From NCBI RefSeq assembly GCF_037811135.1, contig NZ_CP149130.1, positions 1,236,501 to 1,300,500 of the forward strand: a DNA stretch of 64,000 nt, read 5' to 3'. Made by a program: the position numbers and the translations under genes. Source of the stretch: Aeromonas rivipollensis (GTDB lineage: Bacteria; Pseudomonadota; Gammaproteobacteria; Enterobacterales; Aeromonadaceae). Position 1 is the first letter of the stretch, and every line of letters begins with the position of its first letter. The notes under the pieces are model-generated. The model did not search any database, was not told where the DNA came from, and saw only the letters and a list, made by a program, of their open reading frames with translations. Below, piece after piece: positions 1-7,831 of the stretch.

Positions 1-199
1 TGTGGGCGGCATCCAGCGCCAGCTCTATGTCGGCGGAGTCGGATCGGGCCACCTCGCAGAACACCCGGCCATCCACCGGCGAGATGTTCTCGAAATAGCG
101 ACCGGCGCGGGGGGCCACCCAGTCGCCCCCGATGAAGTTGTCGTAACGGGACTTGAAGCTGACCAGGGCGCCTGCCTGACCGGGAGCGGTATAAATCAT
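1..199 (-). CDS. Aldehyde dehydrogenase, N-terminal part (cut by window edge)
   Basis: Only the first 66 codons are in the window. They read [20 protein letters not shown] and continue with the [10 protein letters not shown] and [15 protein letters not shown] stretches, the usual N-terminus of the NAD(P)-dependent aldehyde dehydrogenase superfamily (AldB/ExaC type, oxidising acetaldehyde and similar aldehydes to acids). The catalytic Cys and Glu lie outside the window. The ATG at 199 is preceded by AAGGATGATGAG, a good ribosome binding site. The gene is divergent from the AcoR-like activator at 503 and has a sigma-54 promoter, which fits the known pairing of this dehydrogenase with AcoR-type regulators. 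AldB versus ExaC cannot be settled from this fragment. Confidence 0.85.
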   Translation of the reverse strand, partial: MIYTAPGQAGALVSFKSRYDNFIGGDWVAPRAGRYFENISPVDGRVFCEVARSDSADIELALDAAH

Positions 200-275
200 C
201 TCATCATCCTTATGTGTGTGAAGGTCCTGCCCGGCTGCATGTGCTGGCTGGCCGGGGTGGTACGCAGGGGGTATC

Positions 276-290
276 GCAAGGGCCATGCCA
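276..290 (-). promoter_or_regulatory. Sigma-54 promoter of the aldehyde dehydrogenase gene
   Basis: Read on the minus strand the site is TGGCAT-GGCCC-TTGC, against the consensus TGGCAC-N5-TTGC, with exact -24/-12 spacing. It lies about 75 bases upstream of the dehydrogenase ATG and points towards it. The divergent gene encodes a sigma-54 activator. Activator sites would be expected in 360-430, where GTGCCGTTT and a GACAGT-like element each occur twice. Confidence 0.7.
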
Positions 291-431
291 AAGGGTCTGA
301 CCAGCACATGAAAGGTTACAAAAACGTTATCAAACTGGGTGCGGCGGCGTATCTTGGTTAACCAATGACCAAGGCTGTGGCGAGAAAACTGTGCCGTTTC
401 TGGACAGTGGCCGCGACAGTCGTGCCGTTTT

Positions 432-515
432 TGAACAGGAGGCGTGATGAGCGAGTTACTTCAATCCAGCTCCATTCATGCTCTGTATGAACAGGAGGCG
501 TGATGAGCGAGTTAC
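432..515 (+). repeat. 28-bp direct repeat duplicating the acoR translation start
   Basis: Bases 432-459 and 488-515 are identical over 28 positions. Each copy holds the AGGAGG ribosome binding site, an ATG and the codons for MSEL. The offset is 56 bases, so the two starts are in different frames. Copy 2 is the start of the long regulator gene. Copy 1 opens an 18-codon ORF. Confidence 0.95.
447..503 (+). CDS. Putative 18-aa leader peptide, coupled to the AcoR-like gene
   Basis: The ORF encodes [18 protein letters not shown]. It starts at copy 1 of the duplicated initiation region, with AGGAGG six bases upstream. Its TGA stop (501-503) shares one base with the ATG of the regulator (503-505), the classic TGATG overlap for translational coupling. 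Its first four residues equal those of the regulator because the start region is duplicated. Whether it is translated is not known. The strong ribosome binding site and exact overlap make it plausible, but it could be a by-product of a recent tandem duplication. Confidence 0.45.
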   Translation: MSELLQSSSIHALYEQEA

Positions 516-2164
516 CGCAGTACAGTTCCAGCCCCAGTCCGATCCAGCGCTCCTGGCAGCGCTGCCTGCATCAGGGCCTGCTCCGCCAGCAGAGCGCCGA
601 GCTGGACTTGCTTCCCCAGGGAGAGCTGTCGGCCCGCCAGGAGCAGCACAAAACGCTTATCACCTGCTTTCAGCGCTTCGTGTTGCCGCTGTTTGCCCAG
701 TTGCTGGCGGGCAGGCCTTGTCGCCTGCTGCTGTGTGACGGTGAGGGGGCCATTTTGGCCGCCAGCGGTGACGATGGCTTCGCCCGCCACGCCGAGCGGA
801 TCTTCTTGCGCAGCGGCGCCCGCTGGGGGGAGGCGAGCAAGGGCACCAACGCCATCGGCACAGCGCTGGCCGAGCAGAGCGAGGTGCAGGTGCTGGGGGC
901 GCAGCACTTCTTCGCCCAGCACAGCTTCCTCAGTTGCAGTGCCTGCCCCCTGCTCGGGCCGGACGGGCAACTGCTGGGGGTGCTCGACATCTCCACCGAT
1001 GCGGCCCACCACGACGGCGATATGCTGGGCACTGTGCGGCTGCTGGCGATGACCCTGGAAAACGCCCTGCTGGCGCGTCAGCCGGGCTGGTTGGTGGATC
1101 TCGATCCCCAGAGTCTCTGGTCCGCCCGCCTGCTGCTGGGAGAGGGGGGCGAGCTGCTCGGGGCCAACCGGGCCGGACGGCTCTGGCTCGGCCAGCACCC
1201 GTTTGACGGCAAGCAGCTGCTGCGGGATCGCCGCGGCCTGCGGCTGGAGCCCGAACCTGTGGTGATTCAAACCGAAAACCAGCCCCAGCCAGCCGTTACC
1301 GCCGGGGTGCCCCTCAAGATGCTGGAGCGGGGCATCTCCCTGCTCATCGAGGGGGAGACCGGCAGCGGCAAGGAGCACCTGGTGCGTGCCCTGCACAGTC
1401 AGTCGAGCCGACGGGACAAGCCCCTGGTATGCGTCAACTGCGGCGCCCTGCCGGCCGAGCTGGTGGAGGCCGAGCTGTTTGGCTACGTGGGCGGGGCCTT
1501 CAGCGGCGCCCGCAGCCAGGGCAGCCAGGGTTATCTGCGCGCCGCCCACAACGGCATCCTGATGCTGGACGAGATCGGCGAGTTGCCGCTCCCGGCTCAG
1601 ACCCGACTGCTGCGGGTGTTGCAGGAGCGCGCCGTCACCCCGGTTGGCAGCCACAAGCCCGAAGCGGTGGATTTCTGGCTGGTCAGCGCCAGCCATCGGG
1701 ATCTGGCGGTCATGGTACAAGCCGGGACGTTTCGCGAGGATCTCTATTACCGGATCTGCGGCTGGCGCCAGCAGCTTGCGCCGCTGCGGGCCTGGTCACA
1801 GTGCGATCGCCTGGGGCTGATCCGGCGCCTGCTCTCGGAGATGGACCCGGACCTGCAACTGACGCCGGAGGCGGAGCGGCAACTGCTGACCCATCCCTTG
1901 CCCGGCAACGTGCGCCAGCTCAAGCAGGCGCTGGAGGTAGCCTGCGTGCTGGCAGAAGGGCAGGGCTGGATTGAACCCGCCCACCTGCATCTGCCCGAGG
2001 TGGCCGCCATGCCGGCTCCCCGGGGCGCCACCACCTTGCGCGAACAGAGCCGGCTGCGGGTGCAGCAGACCCTGACGGAGTGTGGCGGCAACGTGAGCGA
2101 GGCGGCGCGGCGGCTCGGTATCAGCCGCACCACCCTCTACCGGGCACTGCGGGAAGAGGGATAG
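503..2164 (+). CDS. acoR: AcoR-like sigma-54-dependent transcriptional activator
   Basis: This is a 553-residue enhancer-binding protein. A GAF-like sensor region covers about residues 60-190. The AAA+ domain has Walker A GETGSGK (284-290), Walker B ILMLDE (352-357) and arginine-finger region FREDLYYRI (410-418). A Fis-type helix-turn-helix with NVSEAARRLGISRTTLYRAL ends the protein. The sigma-54 contact loop reads GAFSGA (331-336) rather than GAFTGA, a conservative Thr-to-Ser change. ATG 503 is preferred over the in-frame GTG at 500 because AGGAGG is correctly spaced from it. It probably activates the divergent aldehyde dehydrogenase in response to acetoin, alcohols or aldehydes. The inducer is inferred from the family, not seen. 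Confidence 0.85.
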   Translation: MSELPQYSSSPSPIQRSWQRCLHQGLLRQQSAELDLLPQGELSARQEQHKTLITCFQRFVLPLFAQLLAGRPCRLLLCDGEGAILAASGDDGFARHAERIFLRSGARWGEASKGTNAIGTALAEQSEVQVLGAQHFFAQHSFLSCSACPLLGPDGQLLGVLDISTDAAHHDGDMLGTVRLLAMTLENALLARQPGWLVDLDPQSLWSARLLLGEGGELLGANRAGRLWLGQHPFDGKQLLRDRRGLRLEPEPVVIQTENQPQPAVTAGVPLKMLERGISLLIEGETGSGKEHLVRALHSQSSRRDKPLVCVNCGALPAELVEAELFGYVGGAFSGARSQGSQGYLRAAHNGILMLDEIGELPLPAQTRLLRVLQERAVTPVGSHKPEAVDFWLVSASHRDLAVMVQAGTFREDLYYRICGWRQQLAPLRAWSQCDRLGLIRRLLSEMDPDLQLTPEAERQLLTHPLPGNVRQLKQALEVACVLAEGQGWIEPAHLHLPEVAAMPAPRGATTLREQSRLRVQQTLTECGGNVSEAARRLGISRTTLYRALREEG

Positions 2165-2481
2165 GGGTGTTGCCGCACCGCTTGCTTGTGTAGACTGGGG
2201 CTCAGCGATGATTTTTCTTTATTTTTCCATGGCATGGAGTGCTCAGTGGTGAAAGGAATGATGACATCGGGAACCCGCTTCCCCAGGAGCTGGCGTCCGC
2301 CTCTTGCGGTGCAATGCCGACAGGATTCAGCCCGGCGGATGGCAGGCGACGCCCTGCACGCGGGCTGAGCCGACCAATCCCCCTGCGCCCACGAGGGCGT
2401 GTGTAATAACCTTGGATCTGGATCAGCACGGTGCGGAATCTCAAGGTGTAGAGTAAAAGCTCTTTTCCAGGTGTGATCGCC
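2165..2481 (+). other. Gap with structured leader upstream of the diguanylate cyclase
   Basis: No convincing gene is visible. Bases 2327-2368 fold into a hairpin with arms TCAGCCCG and CGGGCTGA and an inner stem GCAGG/CCTGC (2342-2346 with 2353-2357). A smaller CCGC/GCGG stem lies before it. There is no T-run, so it is not a typical terminator. It may be a 5' leader element. It does not match the c-di-GMP-I aptamer landmarks. Confidence 0.4.
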
Positions 2482-3762
2482 ATGACCCCATCCTATTCCC
2501 GCGTGACCAATATGTTGTTCTGGAGCCTGCTGCTCGGCAGCCTGCTGGCCATCCTGGTGTTCGAGTTCGGGCCAGAACGGCGGCTGGATATCCTGAGCCA
2601 GGCCAGCCTGGCCGCCAGGGCCCAGGATGATCGCACCCATGGCGGCCAATCGATCACCACGCTGATCGCTGGTGGCGAAAAGCCCGCCATCGACTGCAAG
2701 CTGCGCGCGGGCCACAGCTCCCCCTTCTGTGAACTGATCCTGACCCTGTCTGCCCCCGAGCGGGGGCTGGATCTCTCCCACTTCAGCGGCGTGCGGGTCA
2801 AGTTGAGGGTGGAGGGGCGCGAGCCGCAGAGCTGGCGCCTCTATTTGCGCAACTATGATCCCGCCTACTCGATAGCCGGGGACGAGACTTCCCACAAGTT
2901 CAACGAGGTACTCTTTCGTCCCGACGATTACGGCCGCCTCCAGGACGTCCCCCTCAAGGTGTTTGCCCCCAGCTCCTGGTGGGTGCAGCAGTACCGGATC
3001 CCGCTGGCGCAGCAGGGGACGGATCTGCACCATGTCTATGCCATCGAGCTTGCCACCGACGACAGCATGCAGCCCGGGGACTACCGGTTGATCCTGGAGA
3101 ATCTGGAGTTCTATGGCCGCTGGGGCAAGCCGGGGGACTTCTACCGCCAGCTGCTGCTGGGCTGGCTGATATACGGAATACTGCTGTTTCTGACCCAGTA
3201 CCTGCTGATGGGAGACAAGCTGCGCAAGGCTCGTGAGGCGCGGCTGGCGGCGGAGGCGCTCAGCCAGAGCCTGTCCGAGCAGTACCGCCGCACCGAGGAG
3301 GAGGCCCGCTATGATCCCCTGACCGGGGCCCTCAACCGGCTCGGCGGCGAGAAGCTCCTGAGCGAACTGGGGGAGATGCCGCTCTCCTTCATCTACATCG
3401 ACATCGATCACTTCAAGGGGGTCAACGACACCCACGGTCACCCCATGGGGGACGAGGTGCTCAAGCACATGGTGAGCGAGCTGCTGCGCCATTGTGACAG
3501 CCTGTGCCGCCTGGTGCGCTGGGGGGGAGAGGAGTTCGTGCTGGTCTGCCTGCACCATGAGCAGGCGAGGGCCGAGAGGCTGGCCGAGCGGCTGAGGGGG
3601 GCGCTGGAGGCCTACAGGGAGTGGCCCCTCGGGCTCAGGATCACCGCCTCCTTCGGGGTGGCGGAGCGGCGCGGGGACTCCCTTGAGCTGACCCTCAAGC
3701 GGGCGGACGAGGCGCTCTATCAGGCCAAGGAACGGGGGCGCAACCGGGTCGAGGTGGGCTAG
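2482..3762 (+). CDS. Membrane-anchored diguanylate cyclase (GGEEF)
   Basis: The protein has 426 residues. A membrane segment lies at about residues 10-30 (NMLFWSLLLGSLLAILVF). An extracytoplasmic sensor region of roughly 190 residues follows, then a second membrane segment (GWLIYGILLFLTQYLLM), a short coiled coil and a GGDEF domain with the active motif GGEEF at 348-352. The family makes cyclic-di-GMP from two GTP. The periplasmic part matches no sensor fold I can name. The ATG at 2482 is chosen over the in-frame GTG at 2473 because CAGG lies about 10 bases upstream of the ATG. It is one of three GGEEF proteins in the window. Confidence 0.85.
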   Translation: MTPSYSRVTNMLFWSLLLGSLLAILVFEFGPERRLDILSQASLAARAQDDRTHGGQSITTLIAGGEKPAIDCKLRAGHSSPFCELILTLSAPERGLDLSHFSGVRVKLRVEGREPQSWRLYLRNYDPAYSIAGDETSHKFNEVLFRPDDYGRLQDVPLKVFAPSSWWVQQYRIPLAQQGTDLHHVYAIELATDDSMQPGDYRLILENLEFYGRWGKPGDFYRQLLLGWLIYGILLFLTQYLLMGDKLRKAREARLAAEALSQSLSEQYRRTEEEARYDPLTGALNRLGGEKLLSELGEMPLSFIYIDIDHFKGVNDTHGHPMGDEVLKHMVSELLRHCDSLCRLVRWGGEEFVLVCLHHEQARAERLAERLRGALEAYREWPLGLRITASFGVAERRGDSLELTLKRADEALYQAKERGRNRVEVG

Positions 3763-3811
3763 GGCGCGGGTCTGCCAATCGACGCAGGGCCCTGCCTTCG
3801 CGAAGCTGATT

Positions 3812-3839
3812 GCGGCTGGAGCCCCGGCCTCCCAGCCGC
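3812..3839. terminator. Hairpin between the cyclase and the VOC gene
   Basis: Arms GCGGCTGG and CCAGCCGC form an 8-bp stem just after the cyclase. No T-run follows, so termination is uncertain. A 12-bp perfect palindrome, GCAGGGCCCTGC, lies just before it at 3784-3795. Confidence 0.35.
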
Positions 3840-3895
3840 TATGATGCGCGCCAGCCGGGGCGCAGGCCCCCCCTTCATCAGCCGAGGAGTTTCCC

Positions 3896-4306
3896 ATGTC
3901 CCAACACCTAGGTGCCCTGACCCTGCTGGTGGCCGACTACGATCAGGCCATTCGCTTTTTTACCAAGGGTCTCGGATTTGCGCTGCTGGAAGACAGCCCC
4001 CTCGACGAGCCGGGCAAACCGGGCAAGCGCTGGGTGCGGGTCGCCCCGAAAGGTGCCTCCGGGTCGGCCCTGTTGCTGGCCCGGGCTGCCAATGCGCAGC
4101 AGCAGGCCGCCATCGGCCAGCAGGGGGGCGGCCGGGTCTTCCTGTTTCTCGAGACCGACGATTTCTGGGGTGACTACCAGCGCATGCAGCAGTACGGCGT
4201 GCATTTTTGTGAAGAGCCCCGCCACGAGCCCTATGGCACAGTGGTGGTGTTCGAAGACATCAGTGGCAACCGCTGGGACCTGCTGCAACGCATTGCTGCC
4301 AACTGA
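3896..4306 (+). CDS. VOC (glyoxalase/bleomycin-resistance fold) protein
   Basis: The 136-residue protein has the paired beta-alpha-beta-beta-beta architecture of vicinal-oxygen-chelate proteins. It opens MSQHLGALTLLVADYDQAI, a typical first strand, and ends with the strand VVVFEDISGNRWDLLQ. Candidate metal ligands are an early His and the late Glu in VFED, but the exact set is not clear. GAGGAG lies just upstream of the ATG. The gene stands alone between a diguanylate cyclase and phoB, so context does not reveal a substrate. Relatives include glyoxalase I, dioxygenases and antibiotic-binding proteins. No specific function is assigned. Confidence 0.8.
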   Translation: MSQHLGALTLLVADYDQAIRFFTKGLGFALLEDSPLDEPGKPGKRWVRVAPKGASGSALLLARAANAQQQAAIGQQGGGRVFLFLETDDFWGDYQRMQQYGVHFCEEPRHEPYGTVVVFEDISGNRWDLLQRIAAN

Positions 4307-4330
4307 ATCTGAAAACGTTTATCATCCCGC

Positions 4331-4372
4331 CTGTCATAACGTCATAAAAGTGTCACAGAAAGTTCTAATAAT
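4331..4372 (+). promoter_or_regulatory. PhoB box and -10 of phoB
   Basis: The site reads CTGTCATAACGTCATAAAAG then TGTCAC. It carries GTCAT/GTCAC elements repeated at the 11-bp period of PhoB boxes. Nine bases after the last TGTCAC is a -10-like TAATAA. This fits autoregulation of the phoBR operon under phosphate limitation. Confidence 0.75.
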
Positions 4373-4408
4373 TGGCGCACCCATCTTCACAGAGGAGAGA
4401 GAAGGGAT

Positions 4409-5098
4409 ATGGCTAAGCGAATTCTGGTGGTCGAGGACGAGGCACCAATCCGCGAGATGCTCTGCTTCGTGCTCGAGCAAAAAGGATATGAGACGATTGA
4501 GGCAGAAGATTATGCCGATGGACTGGCGAAGGTGCGTGAACCTTACCCCGAGCTCATCGTACTGGACTGGATGATGCCAGGCGGCAGTGGTATCCAGTTC
4601 ATCAAGCAGCTCAAGCAGGACGAGGTGACCCGCCAGATCCCGGTGGTGATGCTGACCGCCCGCGGTGAGGAAGAGGACAAGGTGCGCGGCCTCGAGGCGG
4701 GCGCCGACGACTACATCACCAAGCCGTTCTCTCCCAAGGAGCTGACCGCCCGGCTGCACGCCGTGATGCGCCGGGTCTCCCCCACCTCGGTGGACGAGGT
4801 GATCGAGGTGCAGGGGCTCAAGCTGGATCCCGTCTCCCACAGGGTCAGCGCCGAGGAGAAGGCGCTGGACATGGGGCCGACCGAATTCAAGCTGCTGCAC
4901 TTCTTCATGACCCATCCCGAGCGGGTCTACAGCCGCGAGCAACTGCTCAACAACGTCTGGGGCACCAATGTGTATGTGGAAGACAGGACGGTGGACGTGC
5001 ACATCCGTCGTCTGCGCAAGGCCATCGAAGAGACCGGGCATGACAGATTGATCCAGACGGTGCGTGGAGCCGGATACCGCTTCTCAACCCGTCTCTAG
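4409..5098 (+). CDS. phoB: Phosphate regulon response regulator PhoB
   Basis: The 229-residue protein is full length for PhoB. An N-terminal receiver domain carries the acidic pair at residues 10-11, the phospho-acceptor Asp53 in VLDWMMPG and the conserved Lys105 in ITKPF. A winged-helix OmpR/PhoB DNA-binding domain follows, ending [16 protein letters not shown] and TVRGAGYRF. When phosphorylated by PhoR it binds PhoB boxes and activates phosphate-starvation genes. A PhoB box precedes the gene. PhoR starts 9 bases after the stop, so the two form an operon. Confidence 0.96.
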   Translation: MAKRILVVEDEAPIREMLCFVLEQKGYETIEAEDYADGLAKVREPYPELIVLDWMMPGGSGIQFIKQLKQDEVTRQIPVVMLTARGEEEDKVRGLEAGADDYITKPFSPKELTARLHAVMRRVSPTSVDEVIEVQGLKLDPVSHRVSAEEKALDMGPTEFKLLHFFMTHPERVYSREQLLNNVWGTNVYVEDRTVDVHIRRLRKAIEETGHDRLIQTVRGAGYRFSTRL

Positions 5099-5106
5099 GG
5101 GATAAC

Positions 5107-6402
5107 ATGTTGCAACCTTACGCCTGGCGGCGACAGTTGTGGCGAATGGCGTTCTTCTACGCCCCCTTCGTCTTGGTAGGTTGGTTGATAGAACACCTCT
5201 CCCTCTGCCTGCTGGTGGCGACGGTGCTGCACCTGGGCTGGCACTACCGCTTCCAGAAGCGGCTGTCGGACTGGCTGTGGCACGATCGCAGCCTGGTACC
5301 GCCCCATGGCAGCGGCAGTTGGGAATACATCTTCAATGGCATTTACAAGTTGCAGCAGCGCCACCGTGCCCGGCGCCGCGAGCTGGCGGGTCTCATCCGC
5401 CGGTTCCGGGAGGGTGCAGAGGCCCTGCCCGATGCCGCCGTGGTGTTTCGCACCGACGGCAGCATCCTCTGGTGCAACCGGCTGGCGGAGCAGCTGCTCG
5501 GTTTTCGCTGGCCCGAGGATGCCGGCCAGCACATCGGTAACCTCATCCGTCACCCCGGTTTCGTCGCCTACCTCGGCAAGGGGCAGTATGACGAGCCGTT
5601 CGAGATGAGCTCCCCCATCAACGAGGAGAAGTTTCTCGAGTTTCGCATCATGCCTTATGCCGAGGATCAGGCCATGCTGGTGGTGCGTGACGTGACCCGG
5701 CTGCGCAGCCTCGAGAAGACCCGCAAGCATTTCGTCTCCAACGTCTCCCACGAGCTGCGCACCCCGCTCACCGTGCTCAAGGGGTACCTGGAGATGACAG
5801 AGGAGCCGCCGCCCCCCGCCATGTGGGCCAAGGCGCACCGGGTGATGATGGAGCAGACCATTCGCATGGACAACCTGGTCAATCAGCTGCTCACCCTGTC
5901 GCGCATCGAGGCAGCCCCGACCGTGGATCTCTCCCATCTGGTGGACATGCCCGCCATGCTGGGGCTGCTGGAGCAGGAGGCGCGTGCCCTGTCGGGAGAG
6001 AGTGCCCATCAGATCGAGTTTCAGGTGCAGCCTAACCTGTTCGTGAAAGGGGACAGGGACCAGCTGCGCAGCGCCGTCTCCAACCTGGTCTACAACGCCA
6101 TTCACTACACACCGGCGGGTCGCAAGATCAGGGTGGAGTGGCGCAAGCAGGGGGCCATGGCGCTCTTTGTGGTGCAGGACGAGGGGGAGGGGATAGCCCC
6201 GGAGCACCTGACGCGGCTCACCGAGCGCTTCTATCGGGTCGACAAGGCGAGATCCCGCCACACCGGCGGCTCAGGCCTTGGCCTCGCCATCGTCAAGCAT
6301 GCCCTGAGCCATCACGATGCCCAGCTCGAGATAGAGAGCCGGGTCGGCCAGGGCAGCCGTTTCAGCTTCCTCATTCCTGCCAGGATGGTGGTGGTAAAAT
6401 AG
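5107..6402 (+). CDS. phoR: Phosphate regulon sensor histidine kinase PhoR
   Basis: The 431-residue protein fits PhoR in length. The N-terminus has two closely spaced hydrophobic segments (residues about 12-45) with almost no periplasmic loop. A PAS domain (about 95-190) follows, then a HisKA domain with the phospho-acceptor His215 in NVSHELRTPL, and an HATPase domain with N-box NLVYNAIHYTP and G-boxes DEGEGIAPEHL and GGSGLGLAIVKH. In the family PhoR senses phosphate through the Pst transporter and PhoU and phosphorylates PhoB. It is cotranscribed with phoB. A hairpin at 6432-6457 ends the unit. Confidence 0.95.
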   Translation: MLQPYAWRRQLWRMAFFYAPFVLVGWLIEHLSLCLLVATVLHLGWHYRFQKRLSDWLWHDRSLVPPHGSGSWEYIFNGIYKLQQRHRARRRELAGLIRRFREGAEALPDAAVVFRTDGSILWCNRLAEQLLGFRWPEDAGQHIGNLIRHPGFVAYLGKGQYDEPFEMSSPINEEKFLEFRIMPYAEDQAMLVVRDVTRLRSLEKTRKHFVSNVSHELRTPLTVLKGYLEMTEEPPPPAMWAKAHRVMMEQTIRMDNLVNQLLTLSRIEAAPTVDLSHLVDMPAMLGLLEQEARALSGESAHQIEFQVQPNLFVKGDRDQLRSAVSNLVYNAIHYTPAGRKIRVEWRKQGAMALFVVQDEGEGIAPEHLTRLTERFYRVDKARSRHTGGSGLGLAIVKHALSHHDAQLEIESRVGQGSRFSFLIPARMVVVK

Positions 6403-6431
6403 CCTTTATTGACAACTGGTTAGCAATAAGA

Positions 6432-6457
6432 AAGGGGGCGGCGAGAGCGGCCCCCTT
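6432..6457 (+). terminator. Hairpin after phoR
   Basis: Perfect 8-bp arms AAGGGGGC and GCCCCCTT with a 10-base loop lie 30 bases after phoR. The following T-run is weak (ATTTG), so termination may be partial. Confidence 0.55.
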
Positions 6458-6479
6458 GGCATTTGTGCCGTGCTGGGCC

Positions 6480-6536
6480 CATGTCATCAAAGTGTCATAT
6501 AAATTCCATAAATTTGTCACTGCCAGGTCAGATACT
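6480..6536 (+). promoter_or_regulatory. Tandem PhoB boxes and -10 of pstS
   Basis: ATGTCATCAAAGTGTCAT is followed by AATTCCATAAATTTGTCAC. The TGTCA-type elements recur every 11 bp. A GATACT -10 starts 10 bases after the last TGTCAC, the same geometry as at phoB. Confidence 0.8.
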
Positions 6537-6585
6537 GGCGCCGTCTTAAGAACAGACCCAGCGTCACCTTGGGAAAGAGGGGACG

Positions 6586-6631
6586 GATAAAATTCAACAA
6601 GCTGGCTGATGCAGTCAGCTTGACCACCGCA
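6586..6631 (+). repeat. Degenerate echo of the pstS start in its own leader
   Basis: Starting at ATA 6587, 34 of 45 bases match the first 15 codons of pstS (6692 onwards) without gaps. The upstream purine-rich stretch is also similar. The ATG has become ATA, and in-frame translation would give IKFNKLADAVSLTTA against [15 protein letters not shown]. It looks like a decayed tandem duplication of the signal-peptide start, 105 bases upstream of the real one. Confidence 0.75.
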
Positions 6632-6691
6632 AGACAGTGTTAATCGGCGCCATGTATTGGCAATTGCCTTCTGTAACTTTGGAGAGATTGG

Positions 6692-7666
6692 ATGAAACTC
6701 AACAAACTGGCTGGTGTAATCGGATTCACCGCAGCAACCCTGTTTTCTGTCAGCGCCCTGGCTGCCGGTGTGGATAAAGATCTGCCGGATTACACCCCGA
6801 CCAGTGGCATCTCGGGCAACCTGTCCTCTGTCGGCTCGGACACCCTGGCCAACATGATGACCCTGTGGGCCGAAGAATTTAAGCGCGTCTACCCCAACGT
6901 CAACGTGCAGATCCAGGCCGCCGGTTCTTCCACAGCCCCGACTGCACTGACCGAGGGCGTCGCCCAGTTTGGCCCCATGAGCCGTGCCATGAAGGCCGGT
7001 GAAGAGGAAGCATTCGAGAAGCGCTACGGCTACAAGCCGACCGCCATCCGCGTCGCGGTCGATGCCCTGGCGGTGTTCGTGAACAAGGACAACCCCATCA
7101 AGGGGCTGACCATGGAGCAGGTTGACTCCGTCTTCTCCAGCACCCTCAAGTGCGGCGAAGCCAAAGCCGCCACCAAATGGTCCGATCTGGGTCTGGATGG
7201 CAACTGGTCCAGCAAGGACCTGCAACTGTTCGGTCGCAACTCGGTCTCCGGTACCTATGGCTACTTCAAGGAGCATGCCCTGTGCAACGGTGACTTCAAG
7301 AGCGGCGTGAACGAGCAGCCGGGCTCCGCCTCAGTGGTGCAATCCGTCTCCGCTTCCCTGAACGGCATCGGCTACTCCGGCATCGGCTACGTTACCTCAG
7401 GCGTGCGCGCCGTACCGCTCTCCAAGGATGGCAAGACCTTCGTTGAAGCGACCGCAGAGAACGCCTTGACCGGCAAGTACCCGCTGTCGCGCTTCCTGTA
7501 CGTTTACGTGAACAAGGCTCCGAACAAGCCGCTCTCCCCGATGGAGCAAGAGTTTGTGAAGATGATGCTCTCCAAGGCCGGTCAGACCATAGTGGCGAAG
7601 GATGGCTATGTGCCGGTCCCCGCCAAGATTGTTCAGGCCGATCTGAAGAAGCTGGGTATCATGTAA
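6692..7666 (+). CDS. pstS: Phosphate ABC transporter substrate-binding protein PstS
   Basis: The protein has 324 residues. A signal peptide covers residues 1 to about 24 and ends SVSALAA. The mature part has the phosphate-binding PBP fold with [10 protein letters not shown] near the N-terminus, [12 protein letters not shown], and [12 protein letters not shown] in the second lobe. It binds inorganic phosphate in the periplasm for the PstCAB permease. GGAGAG lies 6 bases before the ATG. It sits directly behind phoBR under its own PhoB boxes, but no pstC, pstA, pstB or phoU follows. A strong terminator ends the gene, so the permease genes must lie elsewhere. Confidence 0.93.
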   Translation: MKLNKLAGVIGFTAATLFSVSALAAGVDKDLPDYTPTSGISGNLSSVGSDTLANMMTLWAEEFKRVYPNVNVQIQAAGSSTAPTALTEGVAQFGPMSRAMKAGEEEAFEKRYGYKPTAIRVAVDALAVFVNKDNPIKGLTMEQVDSVFSSTLKCGEAKAATKWSDLGLDGNWSSKDLQLFGRNSVSGTYGYFKEHALCNGDFKSGVNEQPGSASVVQSVSASLNGIGYSGIGYVTSGVRAVPLSKDGKTFVEATAENALTGKYPLSRFLYVYVNKAPNKPLSPMEQEFVKMMLSKAGQTIVAKDGYVPVPAKIVQADLKKLGIM

Positions 7667-7700
7667 TCCTGCTTTCGCACTCTATACAGACGAGCCTCCA

Positions 7701-7730
7701 AAACGAGCCCAAGCGGGCTCGTTTTTATTT
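7701..7730 (+). terminator. Intrinsic terminator of pstS
   Basis: Arms AACGAGCCC and GGGCTCGTT are followed by TTTTATTT. Confidence 0.9.
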
Positions 7731-7831
7731 TGGCGTTGCGGGATCTTTTTGGTCGCATGGGGTGGCGCCTGGCTTGCACCGGACGGCGGCATTCCCGAGA
7801 ATAGGGCAACTTCACGGTAAAGGACTCTCTC

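Noticed and set aside
512..1720. Long minus-strand ORF (402 codons) opposite the AcoR-like gene
   Set aside because: It is the antisense shadow of a clear AAA+ activator, rich in Gln, His and Gly with no family match.
2240..2300. Start echo upstream of the first diguanylate cyclase (MMTSGTRF versus MTPSYSRV)
   Set aside because: Only a few residues match, DNA similarity is low and nothing is shared upstream of the start.
2200..2481. c-di-GMP-I riboswitch before the cyclase
   Set aside because: The conserved GCACAGGGCAAACC and GGGACGCAAAGCC type blocks are absent. Only an unassigned hairpin remains.
2137..3897. 586-codon minus-strand ORF over the first diguanylate cyclase
   Set aside because: Shadow of a high-G+C coding strand. 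The plus strand has intact GGEEF and membrane segments. The same reasoning removes the long antisense ORFs at 23380-24780, 25656-27080, 31259-32983, 39815-42280 and 57313-58956.
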